NCBI GenBank assembly: GCA_015680685.1
Contig: MNCI01030629.1
Span: forward strand, 489,980-553,979
Length of the DNA stretch: 64,000 bases
Direction of reading: 5' to 3'
Origin: Gnetum montanum
Lineage: Eukaryota; Streptophyta; Gnetopsida; Gnetales; Gnetaceae
Part shown: positions 47,317 to 57,398 of the stretch, piece after piece
Position numbering within the stretch: position 1 is the first letter of the stretch
Layout: the number at the start of each line of letters is the position of its first letter
Made by a program: the position numbers and the translations under genes
Notes under the pieces: model-generated
Database searches by the model: none
Seen by the model: the letters and a program-made list of their open reading frames with translations, nothing else
What the model was told of the DNA's origin: nothing

Positions 47317-47890
47317 TGTCACATCCCCATTCTGAAATGATGTTGCTGCCTAATGAAGATGATGTTTCTTCATAACAAGTGTTATTGTTATCTTAACAAG
47401 ACCTAAAAGGGTAGTTGTAATTAAGACCCAAAAAAACATGTTGTAATAACAAATGTGTTTCTTTAGGTGACTATTGGGGGTTTGACCTAAGGCATTTATA
47501 CCTGGGGTTAGATGTCGTGTCAACATGGAGTGGCAAAGTTGATATAGGCAAGTCACAAGAAGCTAAGTGAAGCGAGATAGGAAGTGGACTAGCCATCCCT
47601 ACTGGTCAAGTTATAGCCTAACCGTGGTGGTAGTGCTGGATTGCCTCTAAGGAATAGATACCAAAGGAAGAAAACCCCAAGGAACACTCTCAAAGCACAA
47701 TCTAGATACGCTATTCCATATTAATAAAGCATTCTTTTCTTTGTCTTTCTACATTTTTTCTATTATTTCCCTTATACATAATGTCGAATATTGCATATAT
47801 TTCACATTTGGTATATTTTCTTCATCTGCATAATGTCTAATATGTCGTATATTTGATGTTTTCCATGACATCCAGGGATGGGATATCACA
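47317..47890 (+). mobile_element. Element C 3' LTR
   Basis: Starts TGTCACATCCCC, ends GGGATATCACA; AAAGT at 47891-47895 repeats the left flank. Matches 35692-36266. Confidence 0.92.
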
Positions 47891-47895
47891 AAAGT

Positions 47896-48330
47896 TCCCT
47901 AGGGACTTATGAATGTTATTTTGGCTTAGTCTTCAGGCACGATCTAGATTTGGTTATAGCCACTATAACCATCCAGAAAACTATAGTAGCAATGCCTAGA
48001 TATTACGTCTAACACCTAATCAACAAATGGCAATGGAAAATGATCTTTGAATGTTTCCATATTCAACAACTAAAAATCAATGCAAACCCACCACTTACCA
48101 TCTTTCTTGGACACAATAACAAGTGGACTGACCCACACACTATTCACAATGGGATAAATGAAATCCACCTTGAGGAGTTGTTCGATTTCCTCTTTGACGA
48201 TTTGCTTCAATTTGGGGTTTAATTGCCTCCGTAGCTCTCTTTGGCTTCATGGATGGATTAGTGTAGATGTGATGCTGCCATATCCTAGGATCAATCCCTA
48301 TGAGTTTAGGATATGACTAGGAAAAATTTG
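47896..48330 (-). pseudogene. Reverse transcriptase N-terminal half (element D)
   Basis: Minus strand from about 48220: PKLKQIVKEEIEQLLKVDFI, YPIVNSVWVSPLVIVSKKDG, KWWVCIDF, then DHFPLPFVD and YYSFLDGYSGYNQI, ending at the AAAGT site of element C. This is the fingers and first palm motif of Ty3/Gypsy RT in correct order. Joins to 35691 without loss of codons except decay. Confidence 0.85.
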
Positions 48331-49300
48331 CTGACCATTTTTCAATAAAATTCAATAGCATCTTTTTCTATTCTAAAGCAATATTTACATTAATTATGAT
48401 CGACTTTCCATTTTTTAAGAACACATATTTCATGCCAGCTGGTAGAGGTTTTAGTTTAAGGGGCTCTTGCTTGAAATTTTCAAGAATTTCCAACTCTCCC
48501 TAGTAGGTATCATTATTTGCACCATTAAAGAGTTGGTGATGAACTTGCTCTAGTTCATCCATGCTTGCAACATATGTGCATTTCAAGCTCTTAGTTAGTT
48601 TCATGCAAAGTGTGCTACTCTCAAAATCAACAGTCAGCCACTAGGTGCCTTCTGGTTTTGTGATTGCTACGTACAAACACCTTTGAATTTATTCTTTTGA
48701 TGCACACTACTTGCATGCAGAGATGGATGTTTGTTTTACTAACTAGAGTTTCTACACACAATTGCACCTTGTATTATTGTACACGATGCATGGAACTCAC
48801 TTCTTCTCAATCTTTCTAAATGCATTTTCTTTGGATATTTCCATGGAAATGTCTCTAATGCCCATTCTTGCATCAATGATGCTTAGCCATACCCTTCCCA
48901 TGATGATTGGGAAGTCTCCTTTGTAGTTCTCCACTTTGATCACTTCAAAATCAGTAGGATAATACTACCCATAAATAGTGGGCACAATGTCTTTTACTAA
49001 TCCCAATGGAATAGTAATGGACTGGTTTGTCAATTCTAATCTAATATTTCTCTTCTTTAAAGGAGGTAGGTTCCATGTAGTACACATCTCATGAGAGATC
49101 ATGTTGACATCAAAACCAAAATCAAGAAGAGCTGGCATGGTTCATTCCTAGTAATTTGTAAATAGATCAGAGAACTCCTAGGATCTACTGGAAATATTTC
49201 TAGCATGAATCCAATTAGATACATCATGAGTAAGCATCACAGTATGGATCTTGGATGATGTTTGGTTCAAAGGGGACTCAAAGAAAGTTGATACAGAGGA
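48331..49300 (-). pseudogene. Protease and linker of element D
   Basis: Minus strand around 49135-49080 reads LLDFGFDVNMISHEM, the retropepsin active-site region (Asp kept; DSG/DTG now DFG). About 48910-48780 reads GDFPIIMGRVWLSIIDARMG and ISMEISKENAFRKIEKK, the same segment as in B at 42800. The linker to RT (48700-48330) is poorly readable. Confidence 0.65.
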
Positions 49301-50706
49301 AGATAGAGGAAAAGGGCTGTCATTCGTAGGTGCTTAAGGGATTAGGTGGATTGCATGGTCAGAAGAAAGGTCTTTTCTTTGATCAAGTATCCAAACCACT
49401 CGGTTGATGAATCAGTTGTAGATTAATGGCCCTAGTAGTGTTGCCTTATTGTAGTTGAGCTAGGAGTTCACCTGGCATAGGTGGAGCAGGTGGTAGCTAT
49501 GCGATTGTAGGAGGAAGATGTGCAAGAACAAGAGGAGGATAAGGGTAAAAGGTGGTATCCTACCTTGCATGTGGAGAATGCGTTTGATAATTATCAAGAG
49601 GGTAGTAGTGAGGTTGGAAAGTAGAAATGTGATTAGAGGATTCATGTGGAGACAAGGGTTACTGAATGTAGTACCCATATGAATCAAGTTGTCTATAACG
49701 GTATTGTTGCCTTGGTGGTGCTAGCATCCATGACTATGGTTGCTCCCACTATTGATATTTCTCATATGATTGCAATGGAGTTCCACTTGGATAATATTGT
49801 TGTTGCCGGTGGAATTGCCTAGAATTACCTTGAGGAAAAGGTAATCTTCTGGATGTTTGCCTTTGTGTTAGTCATGGATTCAAAGCATACACCCCAGACT
49901 CCTATAAGTGTGACACTATGGGGTAACATCCCTTAGGATGTTCATACTAGTAGACATCACACCCACCATCATCATCTGATTTGCTTTTCATAACTTCTTC
50001 TATTACAACAATTTTTCCCTTACCTTTTTGGTAGGCATGTTTAACTTCCTTGCACCTCCTACGCTCACGATCACTACCTCCTTTTTTAGACTCTTCAATA
50101 ATTTTTAAGATTGTTTGAAATCTTCTATCCATGGAGTCCCATAACTGATCAACCTTGGCCATAATTTCAAATTGAAATTTTTGAAGTGACAAGGCTTTCC
50201 TATTCACCATCTCATCAAGTTCTAATTCTTCCTCACTATGACAAAATGGAACCTCCCTCTTGTGAATGGAAAGATCATGATTATACTCTTCTATACTTTC
50301 TCATTTTTGCAATTCATCTTCCTCTTTAGCTACCCTACTCAATCAATCTTTGGATCTAACAGGAATTTAATTCTGATAATTGCCCTTAGGCATAGATGCC
50401 AAGGGTTCTCCTTATTTTAGATTGAAGCTTGTCTATAATGTGGTGAAGTTGATCCAGTTGAGAATAACCATGACTAGGACATCTGTCCATTAAGGAATAG
50501 TATCAGATAATGGCAGCATCCAAGGGTTAGTGTGTTCCTTGTTTCTATCCTTGTATCTACCTTCTTAAGTTGGGCACTTTGGATGAAGGTGAAATTTGGT
50601 ACATACTCATTAGGATGAGCATATACCACTTGGTATTATTGAGGCACTAGCAAATGTACTCAATCATACTTGTGTAGAGAATCACTCTTGTGAGAAGAAG
50701 ACAATT
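49301..50706 (-). pseudogene. gag: gag relic of element D
   Basis: The start corresponds to the B gag start; here the codon at about 50706 is TTG instead of ATG (TTGTCTTCTTCTCA). A segment at 50210-49947 has KVDQLWDSMDRRFQTILKII and a basic tail. The C-terminal part (49720-49440) is Pro/Tyr/His-rich and ends PPAPPMPGELLAQLQ, matching PPTPMMQGELPTQLQ in B. Heavily broken. Confidence 0.6.
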
Positions 50707-50846
50707 TATGTTAGAACACTAAAAACACAGTGTGCTTCTAAATATTATTGTAGTAATATTAAAATGTGATATGACTCTAAAGTTCATTTCAATGATTTGA
50801 ATAATTTTCACCAAATCCTAGATAGTGCACAAAACAACCAAAAAGG

Positions 50847-50864
50847 TCCTCAGCAACAATGCCA
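50847..50864 (-). other. Primer-binding site of element D (tRNA-Asp type)
   Basis: Minus strand TGGCATTGTTGCTGAGGA, one base from the LTR, against TGGCGCCGTTGCCGGGGA, the complement of the plant tRNA-Asp 3' end (14 of 18; all four differences are transitions). Confidence 0.85.
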
Positions 50865-50865
50865 A

Positions 50866-51722
50866 TGATGAGCAATGAGGTATCCCTACACCCAACCATA
50901 TGAATCACTAAGGTGTTCACATGTGATCCAGTTGAATTTCGTGACCTATAGTTCTCTAGTGCACTAATTCTCTAGGAAGTGAAATGGGCGTTGAAAACAT
51001 TCACTGTATTCCCAACTACACCTATGAAGCTCAAGGATATGGGTTAAGCGTAATTGAAGCACATGATTTTTATCATTTTTATGTTTTATAAACTTAATTA
51101 CCTACAACAAGAATGAAAGATAGATCTATTTTATCTACTGTGTAACTAGCTTGACACAAATACCCATTTCGACTTTCCAGATACATCTTGAACATGTATA
51201 CCATTGCTAGGCTACCAAACGTTAAGCATTTCTAGGTTACTAAGTGCTACACATATGCTCGAGGTGGTCGTGCTTGTGTTCATTAACAACTAGAAATTAA
51301 TTACTTAATTAAAGTGCATTAAAGTGAAGTACATGAGAATAAAGTGCATCAATATTAAATGCATCAAGAAAACATTAATCTATTCTCAATGCTGCAAGGA
51401 TGATCAAAAGGGTTCATTTTTATTCTTGTCACACTGCTGTGCTTAGGTACATTAGTGTTCGAACAAAGATCTGTACACACTCAAACTCCAGTTGTAGACA
51501 CTCAAAAAATATTCTAACTTTGAAGAAAAAAAACTACAAGAGCTTCGCTATCTATGATAAAAACTATCAAAAACCTCCTTAAAATCATGAGCTCAAGCAC
51601 TATATTTATAGGTTGGTATATACCCTACGATATCATATATTTGACATCACATCCTAGGCTCTGACATTGGGTATCCAATGTCGAGGCTTCGATATTGGAG
51701 CTAGTCAAAACATGATTCATCA
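50866..51722 (-). mobile_element. Element D 5' LTR (right copy)
   Basis: Starts TGATGAGCAATGAGG and ends GATTCATCA; GTATT follows. Matches 30428-31333. TATA-like CTATAAATATAG (minus strand) at about 51612-51600, with U3 block 51625-51700. Confidence 0.92.
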
Positions 51723-52098
51723 GTATTTGTAACTGGGCATTTGAGGTCATATCAACATGGAGTTGGGAAGCCAATAAAGATAAGTAACAAGTGCTAGGTA
51801 AAGTAGCATAGGAAGAGGATTGGACATTCCTTCTAGCTAGTGGTAGGCCTAATCATGGTGGCAATGCTAGATAGCCTATAAGAGATAGATGTCAAAGGAA
51901 GATAACCCCAAAGAACTCTCAAAGCATGACCTAGATACATTATTCCACATTAATGAAGCATTCTTTTCTTTTCTCTACTACATTTTTTGGTTATTTTTTT
52001 TAAGCATATTTGATGTTGCCATGTTATCTTCTTATGCCTAATGTCTAATATAACACATATTTAACATTTTTCATGACATTCAAGAATGAGATGTTACA
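51723..52098 (+). mobile_element. Element E 5' LTR, second part
   Basis: Begins with the right GTATT duplication of D, then continues the C-type LTR ('gcatttgaggtcatatcaac' versus C 'gcatttatacccaaggtt...') to ATGTTACA at 52098. Together with 30246-30427 it makes about 553 bp, close to the 575 bp of C. Confidence 0.85.
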
Positions 52099-52100
52099 TT

Positions 52101-52112
52101 TAATATCAAAGA
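52101..52112 (+). other. Primer-binding site of element E (tRNA-Met type)
   Basis: TAATATCAAAG two bases after the LTR, followed by AAAACCATG as in C. Fits TGGTATCAGAG with three G-to-A changes. Confidence 0.6.
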
Positions 52113-53742
52113 AAACCATGATCTAAGGACCAATTAGAATCAAGATCTGACTACAAGAAAACCATGAATGAGCATTATATTCAACATGAACCCTATCAAC
52201 CAATAAGATTTATTCATAAGTGATCTTCATGGATGTTATCAATCTAGAGATCCAGTTGCACCTCAATAAGGTATATCAACTACAAGAGATATTGGTAAGA
52301 CAAGGATATACTAGTCTACGTAACTTTTACCCATCTTATAATATTATTAGAATGTTAATTGGTTAAGTTCATTGTTAAGTTCATCCTAGAAGGTTAGTAA
52401 CCATGGCTTATTTGGAATTTTATTATTTCTAAAATACCTAACCCCTATAACTTGGTGTTACTCATTCTCTACTTTAGACCTATACATTGGTAAGTTTAAG
52501 AAGGTCAATCAAGTCATAAGTTTATTTCATCCTACTTAACCAGTAATGGTTATTATCATGAGACCAACAGGGAACCAATACTCAATGGATGATGTCATAT
52601 TAACCCTCTCCTTAGTTCCTCACTAGGATACAACCATGATCCAAGGCTTACATCACTTGTGAAATTGTAAGATAGATGTATTAGATTTTATCCAAGGGTT
52701 AATATATCATTTATAATAAAAATCTAAATCATCTAGAAGTCACCATGTACCTTATACATCAACCTAGAAATGTTAAAGTGGAAAAATGAGCTATGTTGGT
52801 CCCATCAAATCTTCAAATTTTAATTTATTTTTTGGACCCTAAGACTATGTCCAATGCATAGCACTCATCAAGATGATTCCAATGGTACAAATTTTATCTT
52901 GATTGAACTTATGATTTGGGAGATATCATTCTTCAAAGCTTCTCATTATGCATGTTGAAATAAAATAATAATAAGAAGTTTAAAAAGCTAATGTTAAACT
53001 TATTAGGACATGAATTAAAACCTTAACTTTCCAACTATCAAACCCAAGTCTTGAGAATTATCACTAGTCGCTACGGCCAACATTAGCATCTTTAGAAGTT
53101 AATATACTTTATTATCTTAAAATCTTATAGTTAAAATTTTTTTAAAAAAAATAAATAAATAAAATGATATTTAATAATAATAATAAATATATTTTATTAA
53201 AAAGTTTGGCTTTGGCCCTAACCTGTCACTACGGCCAACTACATTGCACCCTCTCGTCTACTCATCGCCTATGCAATCCTACTACCTACTCACGATCGCC
53301 TATTTACTGCTAAGTCACTGCTTCCACTTACCACTGTGCCAGCCACACTACTACGATGACCTACCTCATCCACCTTTTGTGTTGTCACACTACAGCTCAT
53401 CACTACATTCCGTTGCTCATAATCATCTACTTCTACTACCCATCGCCACTCACGGGTCACTTGTTCTTCCCTACTGCCATCATGCTTTTGGTTTCCAACA
53501 CTCCTTCCTACCATTATTTTCTACATCCTCTACTTGCCTCTGGCTACCACCACTAAAGAAACCCCTACTATTGACCACCCTACCCTCCAATATTATCCTT
53601 CGTGTTTTGCATCATTTTTTCTAGTGCTGCATGCATTGTTTTCAACATTGCCTACGTCTTCATCACCATTTCCATTGCCACTATCACTACTAAAAAATCC
53701 ACCAAAAATTTCAGTAGTTTGAGATATCTGTGAGTGTTGATG
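52113..53742 (+). other. Element E interior: leader and C-rich block
   Basis: 52113-53200 is homologous to the C leader. 53220-53700 is a C/T-rich, CAC/CTAC-rich block open in several frames through composition; I do not call a gene. No gag or pol is recognisable. Confidence 0.5.
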
Positions 53743-53877
53743 GACACCACTAATGTTGTAAAATCTTGCCTTTCACAGAACTCCACAGACATCATCGGTG
53801 CATTAAAATTTTATCTCCCACATAGCTTTGTGGATACCACTGGTGCTATAAAATCCTACCTTCCACAGAGATTCAAT
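53743..53877 (+). repeat. 45-bp minisatellite, three copies (element E)
   Basis: Three tandem 45-bp units readable as 15-residue repeats: DTTNVVKSCLSQNST, DIIGALKFYLPHSFV, DTTGAIKSYLPQRFN, followed by a partial copy. Lies at the position where element C has the 21-bp repeat. Confidence 0.75.
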
Positions 53878-54258
53878 GAACATCACCAACACTATTGGCT
53901 TGCCTCCTCAACAAGTTTAGCAGTAGGAAAAGTTTTTGTCAATTGATAGAAATTTCAAACACATCAAAAATAGGTGGTAGAATTTAAATTTAAAAATGTA
54001 AAGAAAATTTTTTTAAAAGAAAATTTAACACATAGGTAACAATTGGGATAAAATTCTATAATTAAGCACACAGATCATAGAGTAGTAGTAGGATAGATGA
54101 TCTCTTGAGAAGTCTCATTTTTTGTGCCCAAGGATTTGGACTTTAGAATCCATAAATTTTTATTTTGGAAGTCTTTTTTGGTAAATGAAGATTCATTTCA
54201 TATAGATTTCAACCTCTTGGATGCAATGGTGAAGTCAAATCTGTGCCATAAAGCTCCC

Positions 54259-55439
54259 TGTTGATGCATAAATTTTGGTCGCATCAACACTTGGGGAAAA
54301 AAACTTGTTTTAGGGGACTATTGTCTAGGGTGCTTCTCGTATGGGTATGGAAACCCATGAATAGTCTCAACTAGAGAGGGCTACGTGGCCTTTTGAAAAT
54401 AGTAAAAAAATAAAAATTTCAATTGAAATAAGTATCTTGAATTCAAAAATACAAAAGGTAACCAAAATAAATTTTCCTTGCTTCCTAGCTACTGCTACCA
54501 TTCACCACCAATTCGTTGTGGATGCTACTATAGCCAACACTACCTGTAGTCACTAGACGAGGGAAAGAGAAAGAAGAGGCTAGATGAAGGAGCCCACTGA
54601 CACATCACTAATGCATAGATAGAATATGCTCATCACCAGCACGAGACAAGAAAATTTTTCCTTGTTTGAAGAACCCTACCACAGATGCATCACCCACCAA
54701 AAATAGAAAAAAGCTGTAGGACCTGCACTTGTAACTGCTACTATCAACTGCTACAACACTGTAGCAAAGAGAGAGAGATAGAGAATGAGCCACTAGATCC
54801 CACTATCACATGCTAGTAGATAGGTTGCTATCTCTAGTCCTACGTCTACTACTATCATGGGTTTGTTCTAAAAATGGAAAAGAAAACTACCACCTTTTGG
54901 TTTCCTACTAAGATTATTGACCATCATCCACATAGCCTTACTATTGCTGACTATCATCAGTCCATTGCTAAGAATAAAGAAATAGAACTACAAAACCTGC
55001 CTACCACACCCGTCGTCCACACGTGTCAACTTTGTCATCGTCACCCTAAGAAAAATAGGAGAAAAGAGAGAGAAAAAACCATTGTCTACTAGTTTCTCAA
55101 CCACTGAAGACCCCCCTAACCAGCTACATGTGCCTCAATGGAGAGAGGCATAACTGTTTGGAAAGAGAGCTTGATTTATTAAGAAGGACCTCACTCCCCC
55201 CTCTTGACATCGTCTTCGTTCTCTACTTTATAACTACTTACTAGTGACGTTTCACCTCTCCACATATCGAACCACCTTTATGCATGTTGGTTCACCTCCC
55301 TACATGTTAATTCATCTTCTTGCACATCGATCTACCTTCCTACATGTTAACATTGCTTAGTGAAATGGTATATGATTTTACAGGATAGTTTTGTTAATCA
55401 TGGCCTCGTGCGATAGCATGGGCAAGGTTGGCCATAACA
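54259..55439 (-). mobile_element. Element F LTR, copy 1
   Basis: 1181 bp. The start contains an inverted repeat TTGATGC...GCATCAA (54261-54287) that could form a hairpin. Short frames inside recur in the other copies and look non-coding. Contains a 20-bp minisatellite (55250-55350). Confidence 0.8.
55250..55350. repeat. 20-bp minisatellite in element F LTRs
   Basis: About five units on the theme 'ttcacctccctacatgttgg'. Equivalent blocks lie at 56818-56905 and 58388-58487. Unit order differs between LTR copies. Confidence 0.75.
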
Positions 55440-55846
55440 CTTAGCCCCCAAACAAAAATTTGTATGCAAATGTAATAACAAAAACCATGAAATCTTAAAA
55501 GGAAAATAATAAAATAAGAAATATTTTAGAAAAATAAATTTAAAATTGAATAATAAAACCACCTCACCCAAGTTAGGACTCAGGTAAGAACCACCAAAAT
55601 TAGAAATTCGAAAATGGAACTAGGAAATGAGGGTTATAAAAAAAAGGTTTCGATAACAATAATTTTTTAAAAATGGGAAGCATAAAAAAGATAGAAAATA
55701 AAGATCCTAAAGAAAAATATTTTTTTAAAAAAATAATTCAACAAGTTCCAAGACAATATTGGAAAATAAAATAGCTAAAAGAAAATAGCAAGAAGAGCTA
55801 ATAAACAAAAGATGGAATAAAAGCTCTCCTTCTAGTGCCAAAAAGG
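55440..55846 (-). other. Element F internal segment 1 with tRNA-Asn primer site
   Basis: 407 bp, A-rich, non-coding. Polypurine tract complement at 55440-55453 (minus strand GTTTGGGGGCTAAG). Primer site at 55840-55823, minus strand TGGCACTAGAAGGAGAGC, against the plant tRNA-Asn primer site TGGCGCTAGAAGGAGGGG; it is six bases from LTR copy 2. Confidence 0.7.
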
Positions 55847-56989
55847 TGCTGATGCATAAATTTTGGTCGCACCAACACTTGGGGAAAAGCTCTCATTTTA
55901 GGAGACTATTGCCTAGGGTGCCTCCTGTATGGGCACAAAAACCCAAGAATATTCTTAGCTGGAGAAGGCTACATGGTCTTTTGAAAATAGTACAAAAAAT
56001 GAAAATTTTAATTGGAATGAGTGTCTCGAATTCAAGTATACAAAAGGTAACCAAAATAAATTTTCCTTGCTTCTAGGCTACTGCCACCATTCGCTACCAA
56101 TCCATTGCGAACACTGTCATAGCCAACACTGCCTATAGTTGCCTGATGAGGGAGAAAGAGAGAATAGGCTAGATGAAGGGACCCACTAATGCATCTCTAA
56201 CACATAGACAAAACATGCCTTATTGCCAGCATGAGATAGGGAAATTTATCTTTGTTTGAAGAACCCTACCGTAGATGCACCACGTGCCAAAAATAGAATA
56301 GAACTATAGAACTCATGCCTACAACTACTACAACACTACAGCAAAGAGATAGAAAGAGAACAAGCCAGCAGATCTTGTTATAATGTGCTGATAGATGCAT
56401 TGCTATCTCTAGTCCTATGTCTAACACCATCATGGGTCTACCATGAAAAGGGAAAAGAAAACTGCCACCTCTTGGTTTCTTGCTAATATTGTTAAGTGTC
56501 ATCCACATAGCTTTGCTACTACTGACTATCATTGTTCTATTGCTAAGAATAAAGAAAAAAATTGCAAAACCTGCTTGTCGCATCCACCATCTATGCACGT
56601 CAGTTGTGTTGTTATTGTCCTAAGAAAAACAGGAGAAGAGAGAAAAAATCATCGTTTGTTGGTTTCTTAGCCCCTAGAGACCCCCATACCCATCTATGTG
56701 TGCCTCAATGAAGAGAGAAACAACTATTCAAGAAAAGAACTCTATTTTTTAAGAAGGCCTTTGCTTCCCCCTCTTGACGTCATCTTCGTTCTCTACTTTA
56801 TAATTACTTGCTAGTGACATTTCACCTCCCGACATGTTGGTCCACCTTCCCACACATTGGTCCACCTCCCCACATGTTGGTTCACCTTCCCACACATTAA
56901 CATTGCTTAGTGAAATAATATATGATTTTACAAGACAATTTTGTTGATCATGGCCATGTGCGATAGCATGGGCGAGGTTGGCCACAACA
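55847..56989 (-). mobile_element. Element F LTR, copy 2
   Basis: 1143 bp, starts TGCTGATGCAT, ends GGCCACAACA. Aligns with copy 1 throughout; minisatellite at 56818-56905. Confidence 0.8.
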
Positions 56990-57398
56990 CTTAGCCTCCA
57001 AACAACAAATTGCATTCAAGTGCAAGGAGCAACAAAAATCATGAAATTTAAAAAGGAAAATAATAAAATAAGAAAAATTTTAGAAAAATAAATTTAAAAT
57101 TAAATAATAAAACCACCTCACCTAAGTTAGGACTCAAGTAAGGACCACAAAAATTAGAAATTCAAAAATGGGATTGGGAAACGAGGGTTATAAAAAATGT
57201 TTCAATAACAACAATTTTCAAAAAATGGGAAGCATAAAAAAGACAAAAAATAAAGGGCTTGAAGATAGAGGGTTTTTTAAAAAAATAATTCAACAAGTTT
57301 CAAGATAGGATTGAAAAATGAAATAGCCACAAGAAAATGGTAAGAAGAGCTGATAAACAAAAGGCAAGAAAAAGGCCCTCCTTCTAGAACTAAAAAGT
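56990..57398 (-). other. Element F internal segment 2 with tRNA-Asn primer site
   Basis: 409 bp, homologous to 55440-55846. Primer site 57392-57375, minus strand TAGTTCTAGAAGGAGGGC, six bases before LTR copy 3. Confidence 0.7.

Larger units (their letters stand above)
35692..47890 (+). mobile_element. Element C, LTR element carrying a CCR4-like frame
   Basis: LTRs at 35692-36266 and 47317-47890 (about 575 bp, TGTYACATCCC at the start and GGGATATCACA at the end, imperfect inverted termini) are flanked by exact AAAGT duplications (35687-35691 and 47891-47895). A tRNA-Met-like primer site follows the left LTR and a purine run AAACCTAAGGGGG precedes the right LTR, so orientation is plus. Removing nested element B gives about 5.6 kb. 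No gag, protease, RT or integrase is recognisable in its 4.5 kb interior; instead it carries minisatellite DNA and a CCR4/Angel-like nuclease frame. It must have been mobilised in trans. It inserted into the RT gene of element D. Confidence 0.9.
30428..51722 (-). mobile_element. Element D, Ty3/Gypsy retrotransposon (minus strand)
   Basis: LTRs at 30428-31333 and 50866-51722 start TGATGA and end TTCATCA, flanked by an exact 5-bp duplication GTATT (30423-30427 and 51723-51727). On the minus strand: 5' LTR, Asp-tRNA primer site, gag, protease, RT, RNase H, integrase, 3' non-coding, polypurine tract, 3' LTR. RT is split by element C. Without C the element is about 9.1 kb. The Asp primer site and non-chromodomain layout suggest the Athila/Tat branch. 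All genes carry stops; it is a dead but formerly autonomous-type element inserted in the LTR of element E. Confidence 0.9.

Noticed and set aside
56266-56598. Minus-strand hydrophobic frame of 110 codons and its relatives in the other F LTR copies
   Set aside because: Lies inside an LTR, is broken differently in each copy and has no recognisable domain.
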